Source: Lampris incognitus
Lineage: Eukaryota > Chordata > Actinopteri > Lampriformes > Lampridae
Length of the DNA: 64,000 bases
Direction of reading: 5' to 3'
Assembly: GCF_029633865.1 (NCBI RefSeq)
Contig: NC_079212.1
Span: 104,758,473 to 104,822,472 of the forward strand
Shown here in pieces: positions 36,491 through 48,110 of the stretch (position 1 is the stretch's first letter; each line of letters begins with the position of its first letter). The position numbers and the translations under genes are program-made. The notes beneath the pieces are model-generated. The model was not told where the DNA came from, searched no databases, and was given only the letters and a program-made list of their open reading frames with translations.

Positions 36491-37062
36491 ACATTCATCT
36501 GCACACCTGAGCTCCCTTTGGACCACAAAACCTTTCCTTGGCCCACAAGTTTGGAGACAGTGTTCTTTCGATTTGCTCGCATTCAGTTTATTTCTTTAGG
36601 GCATCCATAATTGCTTATCACTGCAATAAAGCTAAAGGTGACCATGTGTATACTCTATAGAAATGACCCCATCTTTCATAGACTTCATAGATATTCTTTA
36701 AAACAGGGATGCCCACTACGTCAATCGCGATCGACCAGTAGATCGCGAAGGCAGTGCTGGTAGATCTCCATGACATTCCAAAAACCCTTTTTTTTTTCCA
36801 AGACATTAGCCTATCATCTGTCCTCCATTTGATTTGCCTTTTGACTGATGTAAAGGACGGCCAGTCTGCTGTTGCCTAAAACCAAAGATTCTAGAGCGGA
36901 ACCTAAAACTTTGTTACATTAGGTTACCATAACAACCAGAGCCCTTCTCGAACGTGCCTTGCAGTTCACATGCCCACAACGTGAGCTAACGCAGAGCTGC
37001 ATCGAGCTAGCTAGTTCAACTCTCTAAAAAAAGATTCTACTAAAAAGTGAAACAAAACAAAA

Positions 37063-39086
37063 ATGAGTGGGGGAGCCGGACCTAGCAAGAAACAAAAAAC
37101 CTACCATTTCCATGTGGAATGGGAGGAGGACTTTTTTTTCACCATGTCTTATTCCAAATGCGTTTGTCTCATCTGTCAGTCTAGCATTGCTATCCCAAAG
37201 AAAGGAAACGTGGAGAGGCACTTTCGAACTGTTCATAAAAACTATGACAATGACTTCCCTCCGAAAAGCGAGCTGAGAAAGAGAAAGGTGAGGGAACTAA
37301 AATCGCAGTTACTCGCCCAGCAGTCACTTTTCACGCAGCCGCATTCAAAGGCAAAGGCAGCCACCGAAGCATCTTTACGGGTGAGTCACTCCATCATTAA
37401 GCATAAGAAAGCCTTCCAAGATGGAGAGATGATGAAAGAGGCCTTCCTTGAGGCAGTAGATTCGTTGTTTCGGGACTTTAAAAACAAATCAGAAATAATA
37501 TTGTAGCGAATTTGGGGGACAACGCAACCACAGGAACTGCCGCGGCCGGGAAGCGAACCCGTATCGCCCGCACCGCAGGAGACATCGCTAACCGCTAGAC
37601 TAAAGAGTCAGACCCGCCAGCCAGTGGCCAGCGTGTCTTCTTATCCATGCACGTTACACTATCTTCAATCAAAGCTCTCCAGTTATCAAGAGATTCTGTC
37701 ACAAGGCGCTGTGAAGTGATGGGCGATGATTTGACACAGCAGCTTTGGAGGGACATCGTGGACTGCGAGTGTTTCTCACTACAATTGGACGAGTCTACAG
37801 ACATAAGTGATACGGCCCAATTGTGCATTTTCATTCGCATGGTGTTTCAAGATATGACCGCAAAAGAGGAGCTGTTAACAATACTACCCATGAAGGAACA
37901 CACGCGGGGAGAGGACATTTTTCAGATCTTCAAAAACTTTGTGGATAAAACCCAGCTCCCAGTGTGTAAACTGGTGTCAATCACCACGGATGGTGCGCCT
38001 GTTATGGTGGGCCGCTCCAATGGATTTATTGCCAAGTGCAGGGAGGACGATGCTTTCCCTGACTTCCTTAATTACCATTGCATAATACACCAACAAGCAT
38101 TATGCGCAAAAATGCTAAACATGAAAGAGATCATGGATGTGGCAACCAAAATCGCCTGTTCTATTCGAGCGAGGTCTCTTCAAAGACGGTTGTTTGGTAC
38201 ACATTTGGAAGAGGCCGACTGTAACTACTCTGACCTCTTGCTACACACTGACGTGAGAAGGCTTAGTAGAGGGAGATTCTTGCAGAGATTTCGAGAGCTC
38301 TGTCCGGAGATTAAGGAGTTTCTCCTTATCACTAAACATGCGGAACACAAGCAACTTAATGACAGTCAGTGGCTGCTAGACTTGGCGTTTTTCACTGATT
38401 TAACCAACATGTTGAACGAGCTTAATTTAGAGCTGCAAGGAAAAGACAAAAGCGTGGTAAACATGATCAGCTCAGTTAATGCTTTCAAACGGAAAATGCA
38501 ACTTCTGTCCTCAAAGTTGCAGTGCCGTGATTTGGGAAACTTCCGAAACCTCGCAGCAGAGCTGGAGAAGCAAGGGAGGGCGTGTGCGCAACTTGACAGT
38601 GCACGCTACACAGAGCAGATTGAAAATGTCCGGTCAGACTTTGACAAACGGTTTCAAGACTTTGCTTTGCTCGAGCCAATCGCTACATTTATGTGCTACC
38701 CATTTGGGGAAGATACAGAGGTGGATTCCCTCGCCTAAAAAATGGCAACACTGTTTCACCTGAACTCGTCTGCAGTGGAGGATGAGATGCTGACAGTACA
38801 GGCTGACATTCAGCTTAAGTCCAGGGCACATGGAGAGTTTTGGAACTTACTTACAGAGGACAAGTACCCAAACATGAGGAAATGCGCAACCTCCTTGACA
38901 GCATTATTCGGCTCTACTTATGTGTGTGAGTCAGCCTTTTCTCACATGAAGATTATCAAGTCCAAATACCATTCCACCATGACAGATGATCATTTGGAGG
39001 CCTGCTTGAGGCTGGCTACCAGCAGCTACTGTCCGAACTATGCAACCCTGTCTGACTCCCTCCAGTGCAGGTCATCCTCAGAGTAG
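37063..39086 (+). pseudogene. hAT 3 transposase, two lesions
   Basis: Related to SCAND3/ZBED5/GTF2IRD2-type hAT proteins. A BED-like zinc finger lies near residues 35-62 (CLIC...HFRTVH, C-x2-C and H-x4-H). The catalytic core has 'LQLDESTDISDTAQ' near 37783 and 'ITTDGAPVMVG' near 37981. The C-terminal domain has 'TYVCESAFSHMKIIK' near 38919 and 'MTDDHLEACLRLA' near 38980. Lesion 1 is a 157-base insertion (37502-37658) between 'KNKSEII' and 'SSIKALQ'. Lesion 2 is an in-frame TAA at 38736-38738. The frame is otherwise open from ATG to the final stop at 39084-39086. hAT enzymes cut and paste their element in the nucleus; this copy should not make a full enzyme. Confidence 0.85.
37502..37658 (-). 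mobile_element. 157-base tRNA-like insertion in hAT 3
   Basis: Begins TGTAGCG and ends CGTTACA, so it has LTR- or TIR-like ends. The minus strand contains 'tctagcggttagcg' (A-box-like) and 'gggttcgcttccc' (B-box-like). Flanking ATAT (37498-37501) and CTAT (37659-37662) may be a 4-bp target duplication; counting one copy of it, the host reading frame is continuous. Either a solo LTR or a tRNA-derived short element. Confidence 0.6.
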
Positions 39087-39402
39087 AGAGGTAGAGATCA
39101 CAAATCTATTTACCACAGCTGTAAAGGTTCACGCAGTGATGCAATTTCAACATAGTGTAGTAGCAAATGCTTGGTATGATTATTGCCTGTGTAAGGTTCA
39201 ATATAAATGCAAATCCATTGCAATACTGTATATGTAACACAACATGTATATAAATACACACACTGCATATAAATGTTCATATATATGTAAAACATGTATT
39301 GAGTATTTTTATTATTATTTTTAATATGAGTAGATCATTTTGACCTGGTCATTTTAAAAGTAGCTCACGAATCAAAAAATTGTGGGCACCCCTGCTTTAA
39401 AA

Positions 39403-40774
39403 CAACACAAATGTCCTTTTTGATACTTTCTATTCCTGGCCTCTTTAAGTCGATAACTAATCTATAAATAGACTAGCCATGCATGCTTTTGTAGTTGATC
39501 ATTTTAATAATTACTGTCTGATAGGTCTTTATGAGAAAATGATACAGCGTATCTCGTTTTATGGCCTCTACCATAGCAGCCAAATATGGAAGAATAAGAT
39601 GAGTAGCATTTAGTCTGAAGAACAAGCCAAGTTGTGGTGGCCAACAGGCATTTGATCAACAGATACAACAACATCAGCAGCTAAGGCTCAGTCATGTTTT
39701 TTTTTTAGCAGTGCACGAGGTGCTAACACAAAAGCAGTAGCGTTTCATTTCTCATGAATCCTGAGAGTTTAACGTGTTCAGACACCAATAAAATTAGCAG
39801 CGTAACCATAGTGAGTTAAACAAAGATGACTGTCTTTATGATTGTAGCTTTAAATGTGTGGTATTTTCACTGCTTACTTGCGCTTTTTTTAATAGATATT
39901 ACTTTTACATCAGTGCTGTTACATTTATGGCAATCAGTTTAACCAACCCTTCAATAAAGTCAAATTCCTTGTAGTGTAAATTACCTGACCAATAAAACTG
40001 TGTCTAGCATGGAAGCTGGGCAATTACTGTAACACCGGCCACCAGCCAAACGCTAGCATATTTCGGCTGTGAAGGGTAGGGTTATCTGCTCCACTAGTCA
40101 GACTGTGTAGAAGATAACTGTCACTCTGAGGATCTCATCTAAAAATCTGACTGGTAATGTTTGGTATACACCAGGTTCTGTGTCCAAATGAGGTACGCAG
40201 GTTACTTCCCTGACTACATATTCAAATAAAGCCACGCTATCCAAATTGCTACTGCACTGTTACTTAACCCGCAAGAAGGTTTTGTTTAAAAGGTGTTTTC
40301 TTTTGAGCTGCCAGAAAGCACAAGTAATAGCATCACAATCGGTTGTTTTACAGACATTACGCGAGCATTGTAATGGGCTAATTTTACACTGTCTAACTTG
40401 TAAAGTGGAAGAAAAAAACTGCAACAAGATTAACAAGATTAAGGTCAGGGCCAGCATCAGCATTAAGATTAGGTGTTACTGGACAACTGCATGAAGAGAA
40501 ACTTGAAAGACCGTAACCTTTATGTGGAGAAATTGCTGTGACATGATCTCATTATGGAATCAAGCCTTCATGAAACTGGTTTTGGTGCTACGAATAGGCT
40601 GAGCTCACCCTGTGTATCATGACAGGCATGCTGTGCATGTAACATAATGCATGCATGAAAGGGGAAAAGGCTGTGATATGAATGGCCTTAGTCTTGTTGA
40701 GTGACCAGGTGGCCTCATGTATTAATGTTGCATTTGACAAAACCTTTGTGGGCCCAATTTCCTACGCACACATA
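39403..40774. other. uqcc1 intron, no feature recognised
   Basis: Non-coding, no microsatellite or repeat family I can name. Confidence 0.45.
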
Positions 40775-41310
40775 CAGGATTTCCATGAGTCGTTAAAAAG
40801 TCTAAAATCCAATAATCTGAATTTTTGGCCTTAAAATGTCTTATAGATGATTTGGACAGGTCTTAAAAATTGATTGGATTAGGAATTTAATGTTACTTTA
40901 TAATAAAGTCGTATTAATTTCAGTCCTGCTTTTAAATGTGTTTTGGCAGAAAACTGTATTGATCACACTAAAACAAAACTACAAATCGAAACCGACATGG
41001 AACCAATAACCACTAATGCAAAATGTGCAGCTTGGTCAGAATTTATTGGAGCACACCCAGCTAGTGTGTCGCGATGTGGTGTTTAGGCTAATGTGGCGTC
41101 TCTGCTCATCAAGAAAATAGCTACTTCTACAAGTCATAAGTTAAATTTTTTTCTGTTAACGTTACTTTCACCTAATATGGGCAAGTGCAAGTTCAACGAG
41201 ATCTGGCTCGAGAACAGTGCATTTAGTGCTTGGTTGAAGCCTGTTGAAAATTACAAATTTGAAGCCCGCTGCAACTTGTGCAAGAAAATGCTCAAATTAA
41301 GAACTTTCCT
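40775..41310 (+). mobile_element. Left end of a BED-finger hAT element (hAT 4)
   Basis: CAGGATTTCCATGAGTCG at 40775 resembles the terminal repeat of a fish hAT family. It is followed by a leader and, from ATG 41177, a 45-codon reading 'MGKCKFNEIWLENSAFSAWL' with a CNLCKK half-finger. Such proteins start with a BED-like finger. The sequence leaves coding at about 41310, and I find no right end, so it is a 5' remnant. Confidence 0.5.
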
Positions 41311-43031
41311 TTCTCTCCAGAGTGGTAGAGAAATCTCACGCATAGTTTTTTCCCCTATCATTTGAGTTATGGTATTTTCAGATGGGGAGCAACTGATGCG
41401 CCATTTTCAATGAGAAGCGAGCCGGCAGGTAGGGAGGCAAGGGCAATCTGTCAGGCGGCGTGACAAGTGGGCACAATCCCATGAAACTGTCATGGTTGTG
41501 CTTGTCTCACACACACGCCCACCACCAGAACTGAATTGCCATGATGCGGGGCGCAGTGTCACCCCACAAAATGGACAATTGACTGATCCTTGCCGTGTGT
41601 GAGATTAGTTATGTTATTTCGCTATAGACACTTTCAAAATTTCTAGAAGATTTCTTTTAATATGGTGCTATCGCCTATAAAGAAAATAATGTTGTACCGG
41701 CAGGGATACAGTAGTGCACAGAAGCAATTTCCATAGCTGCCATGCGTAGAGCGCCTGGCATTTACTTGCAGAGAAGTTGTGAGGAGCGCATTGCAACCTC
41801 GGGGATCCAAGCAGGTACGCAGGTGGAGTGTCGCTTATCATCTGAAAGGACCACTAGGCACTGTGCAAAAATGCTTAGGCCCAAGTCTTGTAAGGAAAAC
41901 CCTGCACTGATCTCATACATGGCCTCTCTGGAATCCAACTGATGGAAATCCGTCGTAATAATGGAGAACTTAAATCCCTGGCAGTGCTGTGGTTCCAATA
42001 TAGATTTGTTGGAACAATCATTTTCTACGTCATGCCATGTTAAATAAACAGAATTTAAGGTATTTAGAGAAGGAAAGACTCCTACTTTCCCCATGTTCCA
42101 GTTTAATGAATGATCATGTTAACTGGTGACTTCAGTGAAGGCAGCTGCTGAAAACACAAACAGACTTGTAGTGTCCTCCTAAACGCCTTTAACTTCACTT
42201 TAATCAATTTTAAATACACACTCCTCTGTGTTCAACATCTATGCTAATCATTTATGCAAGTTAAATTGTGCTCAGCAAGACTCATTCACCTCTTGTAACG
42301 TTTCTTATAATGTGGAAAACATAGCAGCTGGCAGTGCAGCTGTATTTTATACCATTATCCTCAATCTGAAAGTGACCCCAATGCAATCATTTAATCTGTA
42401 ACTTTATGTCAAATTCCTCATTAGATGCTAGCTGCTCTGCTAATCCATGTTTTCTCCACATTAAAAGTAACTTCCAAGACATGTGAATCCTTTTTGTTGG
42501 CGACATGTAGGTCCTAATTTCAAGTCTTTTTTTTGTAGGACAAAAAGGACCAGATGAATATATACTGTATTGAACATTCAATTTAAGATAATTTAAGGCT
42601 TTTAGCTTTTCAACAGCTGCCATCACCACAACAACCAGGGACGCACTTGGCTGAAAGTCACCAGAACATGGTCACTAGCTAAATTTGAACACCCGCAAGA
42701 AAGCAGTCGCATTGTTATCGCAGTCATAGTACTTCCAGCTCAGACAGGTGTGCTGGGGGTTTAGTCCAATCAGGTTGCAGCTCATTTGTAAACAGCCTCT
42801 CAGAGCCAATCGATGACTTTGCTATTTCCTCTACCTCTAGGTTGGACCCCCCTACATTAGTTAACTCTTTATTGGTTGTATTTGAGACCCTTTTGATGAG
42901 AATTGATTGTTGTTATTGGGTGAAAAAAATATATTTCCCGTGATTAATCACTTACTTTTTGGGGGGTAGTTGATGACTACTAAAATGAAGCAGTCTTGAA
43001 TGCCCTACCATGCATGCACACACAAACTCAC
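41311..43031. other. uqcc1 intron, no feature recognised
   Basis: Contains decayed short frames near 41390-41560 that may still belong to hAT 4. Otherwise non-coding. Confidence 0.4.
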
Positions 43032-43140
43032 CCCCATGATCTTGCTCCTCTGCTCCACATCCTCCCACATGGAGTGGACAATGTAACGGCACATGTACTT
43101 CCCTGCTCTGCCTTCCTGACGCATCCGCACCAAACACATC
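43032..43140 (-). CDS. uqcc1: uqcc1 exon
   Basis: One base completing Trp, then 36 codons: MCLVRMRQEGRAGKYMCRYI followed by VHSMWEDVEQRSKIMG. The residues are almost identical to human UQCC1 and form the core of the chaperone domain. Acceptor caaccaacag, donor GTGAGT. The upstream intron is only 204 bases and very pyrimidine-rich on the transcript strand. Confidence 0.96.
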
Positions 43141-43344
43141 CTGTTGGTTGGAGGGAGTGAGAAAGAGAGAAGGGGAAAAACGGGTGGTGGTGGGTGAAAT
43201 GGACAGAGAAGAGGAGAAAGAATATAAAATAAAGGAAATGAAAGATGTAGAGAATTGATTGGATAAGAAATAAATTCTAAAACCAATCCTACATCAACGT
43301 GTGTAGAATAATTCCGAAAAGGCCACTGCCTGTGTGTTACTCAC

Positions 43345-43402
43345 CATACATGAAGTTGTGCTACCAGGAACCAAGAGTTGAGCGTGTCAGGGAGTGAGCA
43401 TT
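43345..43402 (-). CDS. uqcc1: uqcc1 58-nt exon beside (GT)28
   Basis: Two bases completing a Lys codon, 18 codons (CSLPDTLNSWFLVAQLHV) and two bases of a Trp codon. Donor GTGAGT. The acceptor is ttctgttgtag, only 11 bases long before a (GT)28 tract on the transcript strand (43414-43469). Because 58 is not a multiple of three, skipping this exon would shift the frame and remove the centre of the chaperone domain. Confidence 0.95.
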
Positions 43403-43411
43403 CTACAACAG

Positions 43412-43413
<2 letters not shown>

Positions 43414-43469
<56 letters not shown>
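43414..43469. repeat. (CA)28 microsatellite at a splice acceptor
   Basis: 56-base uninterrupted run; read on the uqcc1 strand it is (GT)28, ending 11 bases upstream of an exon. Confidence 0.97.
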
Positions 43470-43472
<3 letters not shown>

Positions 43473-44062
43473 TAATATTACAGTAAGGTAGTGCTAGACA
43501 AGCTTCGCCTCAACAAACCAGTTACCCAAAACCTTACGTGTAAAACACAAACCTCTTATTTTGAACATGACCACTGACTAGTTGTTAACTTAATGCAATA
43601 GTGACATTTCTGCAGACCTGGCTATATGTCCTACTCCTTGAGAAACAGTGAATTTTAGCGAGCTTGTGTCCCAAGATGAGACGCCATGAAGCAAATGTGT
43701 GATTTGGGTTGAAAAGTAGTGGTGTAAAAAGAAGCAGTTTTACTTTTTAACATTTCTGAGAAACCAATCCTTCATCAACGTATCCTATGTGCACTTAGAG
43801 ACACTGCACACTGAACATACACGAGCTAAAATTCACTCAAAACAACAGGTTTGAAATGCACTATAGTGCAAGCAGTGGCATTTGAGCATGCGTAGGAGGT
43901 GAATGAGTGAAAGAGAGAAAGCATGTCCGTCCAAGTGTGTGTTTGTATATGTGTAGGTGTGCCAGGTCGTAAAGTGCCATGTAAATGTGTCTGGCAGGTG
44001 GTGACAGAGTCCCTGGGCGCCAATCATGTCTATTTGGACTGGTCCGAGGACCAACGCCTTAA

Positions 44063-44095
<33 letters not shown>

Positions 44096-45067
44096 ATCAC
44101 CAACATTGAGCTCTGATTGTGTGTGAGCACACTTGTTTATGAGCGTGTTTGCTTTGGTCTAAAAGAATACCATTGCCAACACATGAATTCACTGTGCGTG
44201 TGTCACAGGACGCTGGAGAGAAACATGCCACGGGGCACAAGGGAGTGTTTTGGTCAGGTTCCGAACATTACATCTGAGGCTGACAACAGACACCACTCTC
44301 AAAAATGTATGTGTTTGGGTTCTGCATCAGTTTTGTAAAGAGAAATTTAAATTAGTCTAATTTTTAGCTTTCACGAACTGGAAAAGGAATGAAGGCTTTA
44401 CAAAGTCAAGAAATGGATTCAGACCACTCAACCTCTATTTATTTGGCATATTTCTTCTCGTCATCTCTGTGTGTTCCAGCCGAAAGCAAGAATTGTGCTT
44501 TTGGCATTAAAGAGTAGATGCGATGACGGATAAGGAATTTTTTTTAATAAAAGATGACATGGGGGTAAAATAAGTGTGTAGTGTGCCGCTCTTCCCATGT
44601 GCACAGCGGTTGTGTTTGTATAGTAACTATTGCTTTAACCATTCTAATATCGTCCATTGCATTTCCTCATCTTTGTCTTTGGACTGCACAGAACAATACA
44701 AGTTAGAGTCGAGAGAAACTCCCACTGACAACTCTTGCAATGACCACAAGTGGAGTGACTGTGGGGGCAGAGGAGGCGACCGCCCCAGGGCCCACACTCA
44801 GTAGGGGCCCCGCTCGTTTTTACAAAGCCATTCCCATCAGTAACACTAGTGCTGAACAAAGTTTCAGCCATTAAGAGCTACTAGTGCAGTGGCTGTTCTG
44901 GTGTAATCCCCTCCGACCAAGACGTGGTTTGCAATTTCAGAGTGGCACTGTTCACCCAGTCGCCAGGGGGAGAATGTCCGTCTGTCTGTCTGTCTGTCCT
45001 TCGACAACTCATCCCAACAACGTCACACTAAACACTGCACTTCTTTGGGTCCTAAACAATACACCCA
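43470..45067. other. uqcc1 intron, (TG)n only
   Basis: (TG)n at 44061-44096. Around 44760-44820 'gggggcagaggaggcgaccg' and 'aggggccccgctcg' look like eroded transposon ends, but I cannot delimit an element. Confidence 0.4.
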
Positions 45068-45478
45068 CCAGGGGTGTCTGGGTAGCATAGCGGTCTACCA
45101 AGATGGGGATTGCCGGTTTAAATCCCTGTGTTACCGCCGGCTTGCTCGGGCGTCCCTACAGACACAATTGGCCATGTCTGCCGGTGGTAAGCTGGATGTG
45201 GGTATGCGTCCTGGTTGCCGCACTAGCGCCTCCTCTGGTTGGTTGGGGCACCTGCTCGGGGGGGGGGGGCTGGGGGTAATAGCGTGATTCTCCCATGGGC
45301 TACGCCCCCCTGATGAAACTCCTCACTGTCAGGTGAAAAGAAGTGGCTGGCGATGCCACATGTATCGGAGATGTGGTAGTCTGCAGCCCTCCCCGGATCG
45401 GCAGAGGGGGTGGAGCAGCGACTGGGACGGCTCGAAAGAGTGGAGTAATTGGCTGGATACAATTGAGGGGAAAAAAAC
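45068..45478 (+). mobile_element. SINE-A copy 7, full length
   Basis: Starts at the tRNA-like head ('ggggtgtctgggtagcatag', then 'ccggtttaaatccc' as B-box-like) and runs to 'ttgaggggaaaaaaac'. Flanked by ACAATACACCC (45057-45067) and ACAATACACTC (45479-45489), one mismatch. Confidence 0.88.
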
Positions 45479-45984
45479 ACAATACACTCGCCAAGTGTGA
45501 AGTCGATCGGATGAACAGTTGAGAAAATCGAAGGACAGTCATACATAGAGACACATGCAGACCTACACACAAACTCCTTCCATTTTAGTTAGGTTTGCGT
45601 TCGTGCATGGATGAGGCCAGACTATTCAGTCTCACTTTGCTGTATGTTGAGCAGGTCACAAACACTGAAAAAGACAAAGTGGTTGGCAGGTTTGCCACTA
45701 TGAAGGCAAGGAGGATGAAATTTTAAAAAGGAACCATGATATGTAAAAAGTTTGTTAACCTGTTCAGATTAATTTGTTCCACAGAGGATTGTGGAATACA
45801 CAAATGGACTACAATAAACTACAGCAGGCTGAGCAGGGACAACAATTTGAGAGTGAAACATTCATATTTATTTGTTATTAACTTATATTTTTGTTATGAT
45901 GAAATCAGTCACAATGTTAGATTAATCTGTTGTTTAACTCCATGCTTACTGCGTTTCGGCACTTGTCTGTGATGTTGTAGACAG

Positions 45985-46120
45985 TCTACTTTGGGCCTTG
46001 TATAGTGCTGTAGACCGGGGTGTCTATTTTATGTTTGAAAAGGCCTTGTAGTATTGAAACCGCTTTCTATTTTATGTTGAATAGGTCTTGTAGTGTTATA
46101 TAGACTGCAGTGTCTATTTC
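45985..46120. repeat. Imperfect minisatellite
   Basis: Three imperfect copies of a unit containing 'tctattttatgtttgaaaag' and 'gccttgtagt(a/g)tt', period about 50-60 bases. Confidence 0.55.
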
Positions 46121-46276
46121 ATGTTTGTTATTCCCGTATAAGAAAAAACGTGGTACTGAAGACAGTGCACCTGGCCTAGCTGTCTATCAGCGGTAGTGCT
46201 GAACCATCCGTCAATCGATGCATTGCCATGTGCTATCCTCAGTGCTGAAACATTTTAATGTGACTGGCAACACCAA

Positions 46277-46400
46277 CCATCCATTATCCAAACCGCTTAT
46301 CCTGCTCTCAGGGTCGTGGGGATGCTGCAGCCTATCCCAGGAGTCATTGGGCGGCAGGTGGGGAGACACCCTGGACAGGCCGCCAGGCCATCACAGGGCC
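46277..46400 (-). mobile_element. SINE-B 3' fragment
   Basis: 'catccattatccaaaccgct' to 'gccatcacagggcc'; head absent. Confidence 0.85.
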
Positions 46401-46847
46401 AGTGAGAGAGATGTCCTTTCTAATTAAATGTTGCGTAAAGAAAGGGGATATGTGACGAAGGGGAGAGAGCGATAGACCGACCAAGTGAGACAGAGTGGTG
46501 GGAGAGGTTGTGTAAAGTAGCTGGTAGGAGAGGTTACAATGTATTTCCCCCAAACTTCACCTACGAAGAGTGTGGATGTTTCTATTGTGTGGATGTGTGT
46601 GTGTAGTTTGTGTACCACTTGGGACTCAAGCGTTCATTCAATGGTGAGTGCATGTTGGGCAACCCTGACTGGCAACGTGTTCTTTGTAGTTGTTGTTCTT
46701 CAGAACAGGCATGTCTGACAAAGTGGTTTCACTGTATGTTTTCTTAGACATAGGCTTGCTTGGCTCTATAAATAACAAGTGTTTATGGATAGGATAGGAT
46801 AGGATATATCAGTTACTTTATAGTTGAGAATTTTAAAATGCCTTTAT

Positions 46848-46908
46848 CAGAAGGCCCCCCCTGAGAATGATTCGCCCCCCTCCATGCTGAGAGCCTAGCT
46901 CTGCCCCT
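46848..46908 (-). mobile_element. Solitary hAT-like terminus
   Basis: On the minus strand it begins CAGGGGCAGAGCTAGGC and resembles the CAGGGGCGGATCTAG ends of hAT 1. No partner end is recognised nearby. Confidence 0.4.
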
Positions 46909-47453
46909 GGCAATGACATATCAGTCTTGAAAACTCCCAAGAATAAAACTCCTCTCCTCTGGGAGTAGGCAATTGTTAGCTTTTGTACGAGGTGTTGTTG
47001 CAAAGCAAGTTATTGGCATCTTTTTAATGTTGTTAATGCCCAGCGCACAGGGAGGCCATTTATTATATTACTTATCACCATTTGATGGAAACACACACTG
47101 ATTTGTCAGCTTTCCAAATTTTTTTTTTTAATTTGCACAACACCATGGATGGTGGTGGAAACATGACTATCATTAGTGCCATCTTCTACCATACAGAGAA
47201 GAGAATTCCTAAAAACCTCTGAATGTTGGTGTAATACTCTACCAATTACATCACATATAATCACATAGTGTATACATTTTTTTTATATCAACATTACTTG
47301 TTTTTCATTTGTCATACTGTCACATTTTCTTTGCGTCTCCAGTGCAGCACCGAGCTGTTCTGCAACTGCCACACTAAACAGTCTTACATGCTACATAGTT
47401 GACGTGTCAACATAGTGGAAATCTACCAAGCATGTTTGTTCCTGTAGACTTAC

Positions 47454-47526
47454 TTTGGAAAAACTCATCATAATTGATTCTTTCTACACAGCATGTGTAC
47501 ATGCGCAAGGCAGCGATCTTGATTTT
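47454..47526 (-). CDS. uqcc1: uqcc1 exon
   Basis: 73 coding bases: KIKIAALRMYTCCVERINYD followed by EFFQ and the first base of a split codon. Acceptor cttcacag, donor GTAAGTC. The KIKIAALRMYT block is conserved in the Cbp3/UQCC1 family. The upstream intron is 15.6 kb. Confidence 0.95.
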
Positions 47527-47917
47527 CTGTGAAGACAAGGAGGGAGAAAACAAATTAGCAAATCAGTCGCTCATAAACATCCAGACTTGTATATTTATTG
47601 TGCATAAACTTAGACATTTTAGCACCCAAAATTAATAAACCACACCATAACAGGAGTTGAGCATCACTGACAATTACAGTGATCATACTTACATTCACAC
47701 CATTTCAAGTCCTATTAAGTTGGATACAGATGTAGGATACAGATGTAGGATAGCTCAGATGACTACTCATGGTAAAACAAGTGGCACCATGTTCACCAAT
47801 AATCTCACTTGAAATTGGTGGCATTAATTAAAATTCTACCACACAACAGAATGGGCAATCACTTGCAACATATCCTTTTAGTTCTGTCTATTCTTGTTAA
47901 ATCAACTTAACAAATCC

Positions 47918-48110
47918 GTCCATCCATCCATTATACAAACTGCTTATCTTTACCCAGGGTTGTGGGGATGCTGGAACCTATCCTAGTAGTCACTGGGCAG
48001 CAGGCAGGAGACACCGTGGACAGGCTGCCAGGCCATCACAGGGCCGACACACACAATCACACCTAGGGACAATTTAGTATGGCTGACTCACCTGATCTGC
48101 AGGTCAATAT
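47918..48110 (-). mobile_element. SINE-B 3' half
   Basis: (ATCC)n tail, 'tatacaaactgcttatcttt' body and 'gacaatttagtatggctgac'; more diverged than the other copies. The head is missing. Confidence 0.8.

Larger units (their letters stand above)
36704..39394 (+). mobile_element. hAT transposon 3, nearly intact
   Basis: 2691 bases with inverted ends CAGGGATGCCCAC (left) and CAGGGGTGCCCAC (right, complement) and a perfect 8-bp duplication CTTTAAAA (36696-36703 and 39395-39402). One transposase gene reads left to right inside it, broken by one insertion and one stop. It lies antisense within a uqcc1 intron. Confidence 0.92.

Noticed and set aside
43250..43775. Shared 'aaccaatcct-catcaacgt' near 43281 and 43761
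   Set aside because: About 20 bases with mismatches and no extended similarity; likely chance.
44750..46908. A hAT element between the GC-rich piece at 44760 and the CAGGGGCAGAG terminus at 46908
   Set aside because: The left piece is not a clear inverted match and no target duplication was found; only the right terminus was kept, at low confidence.
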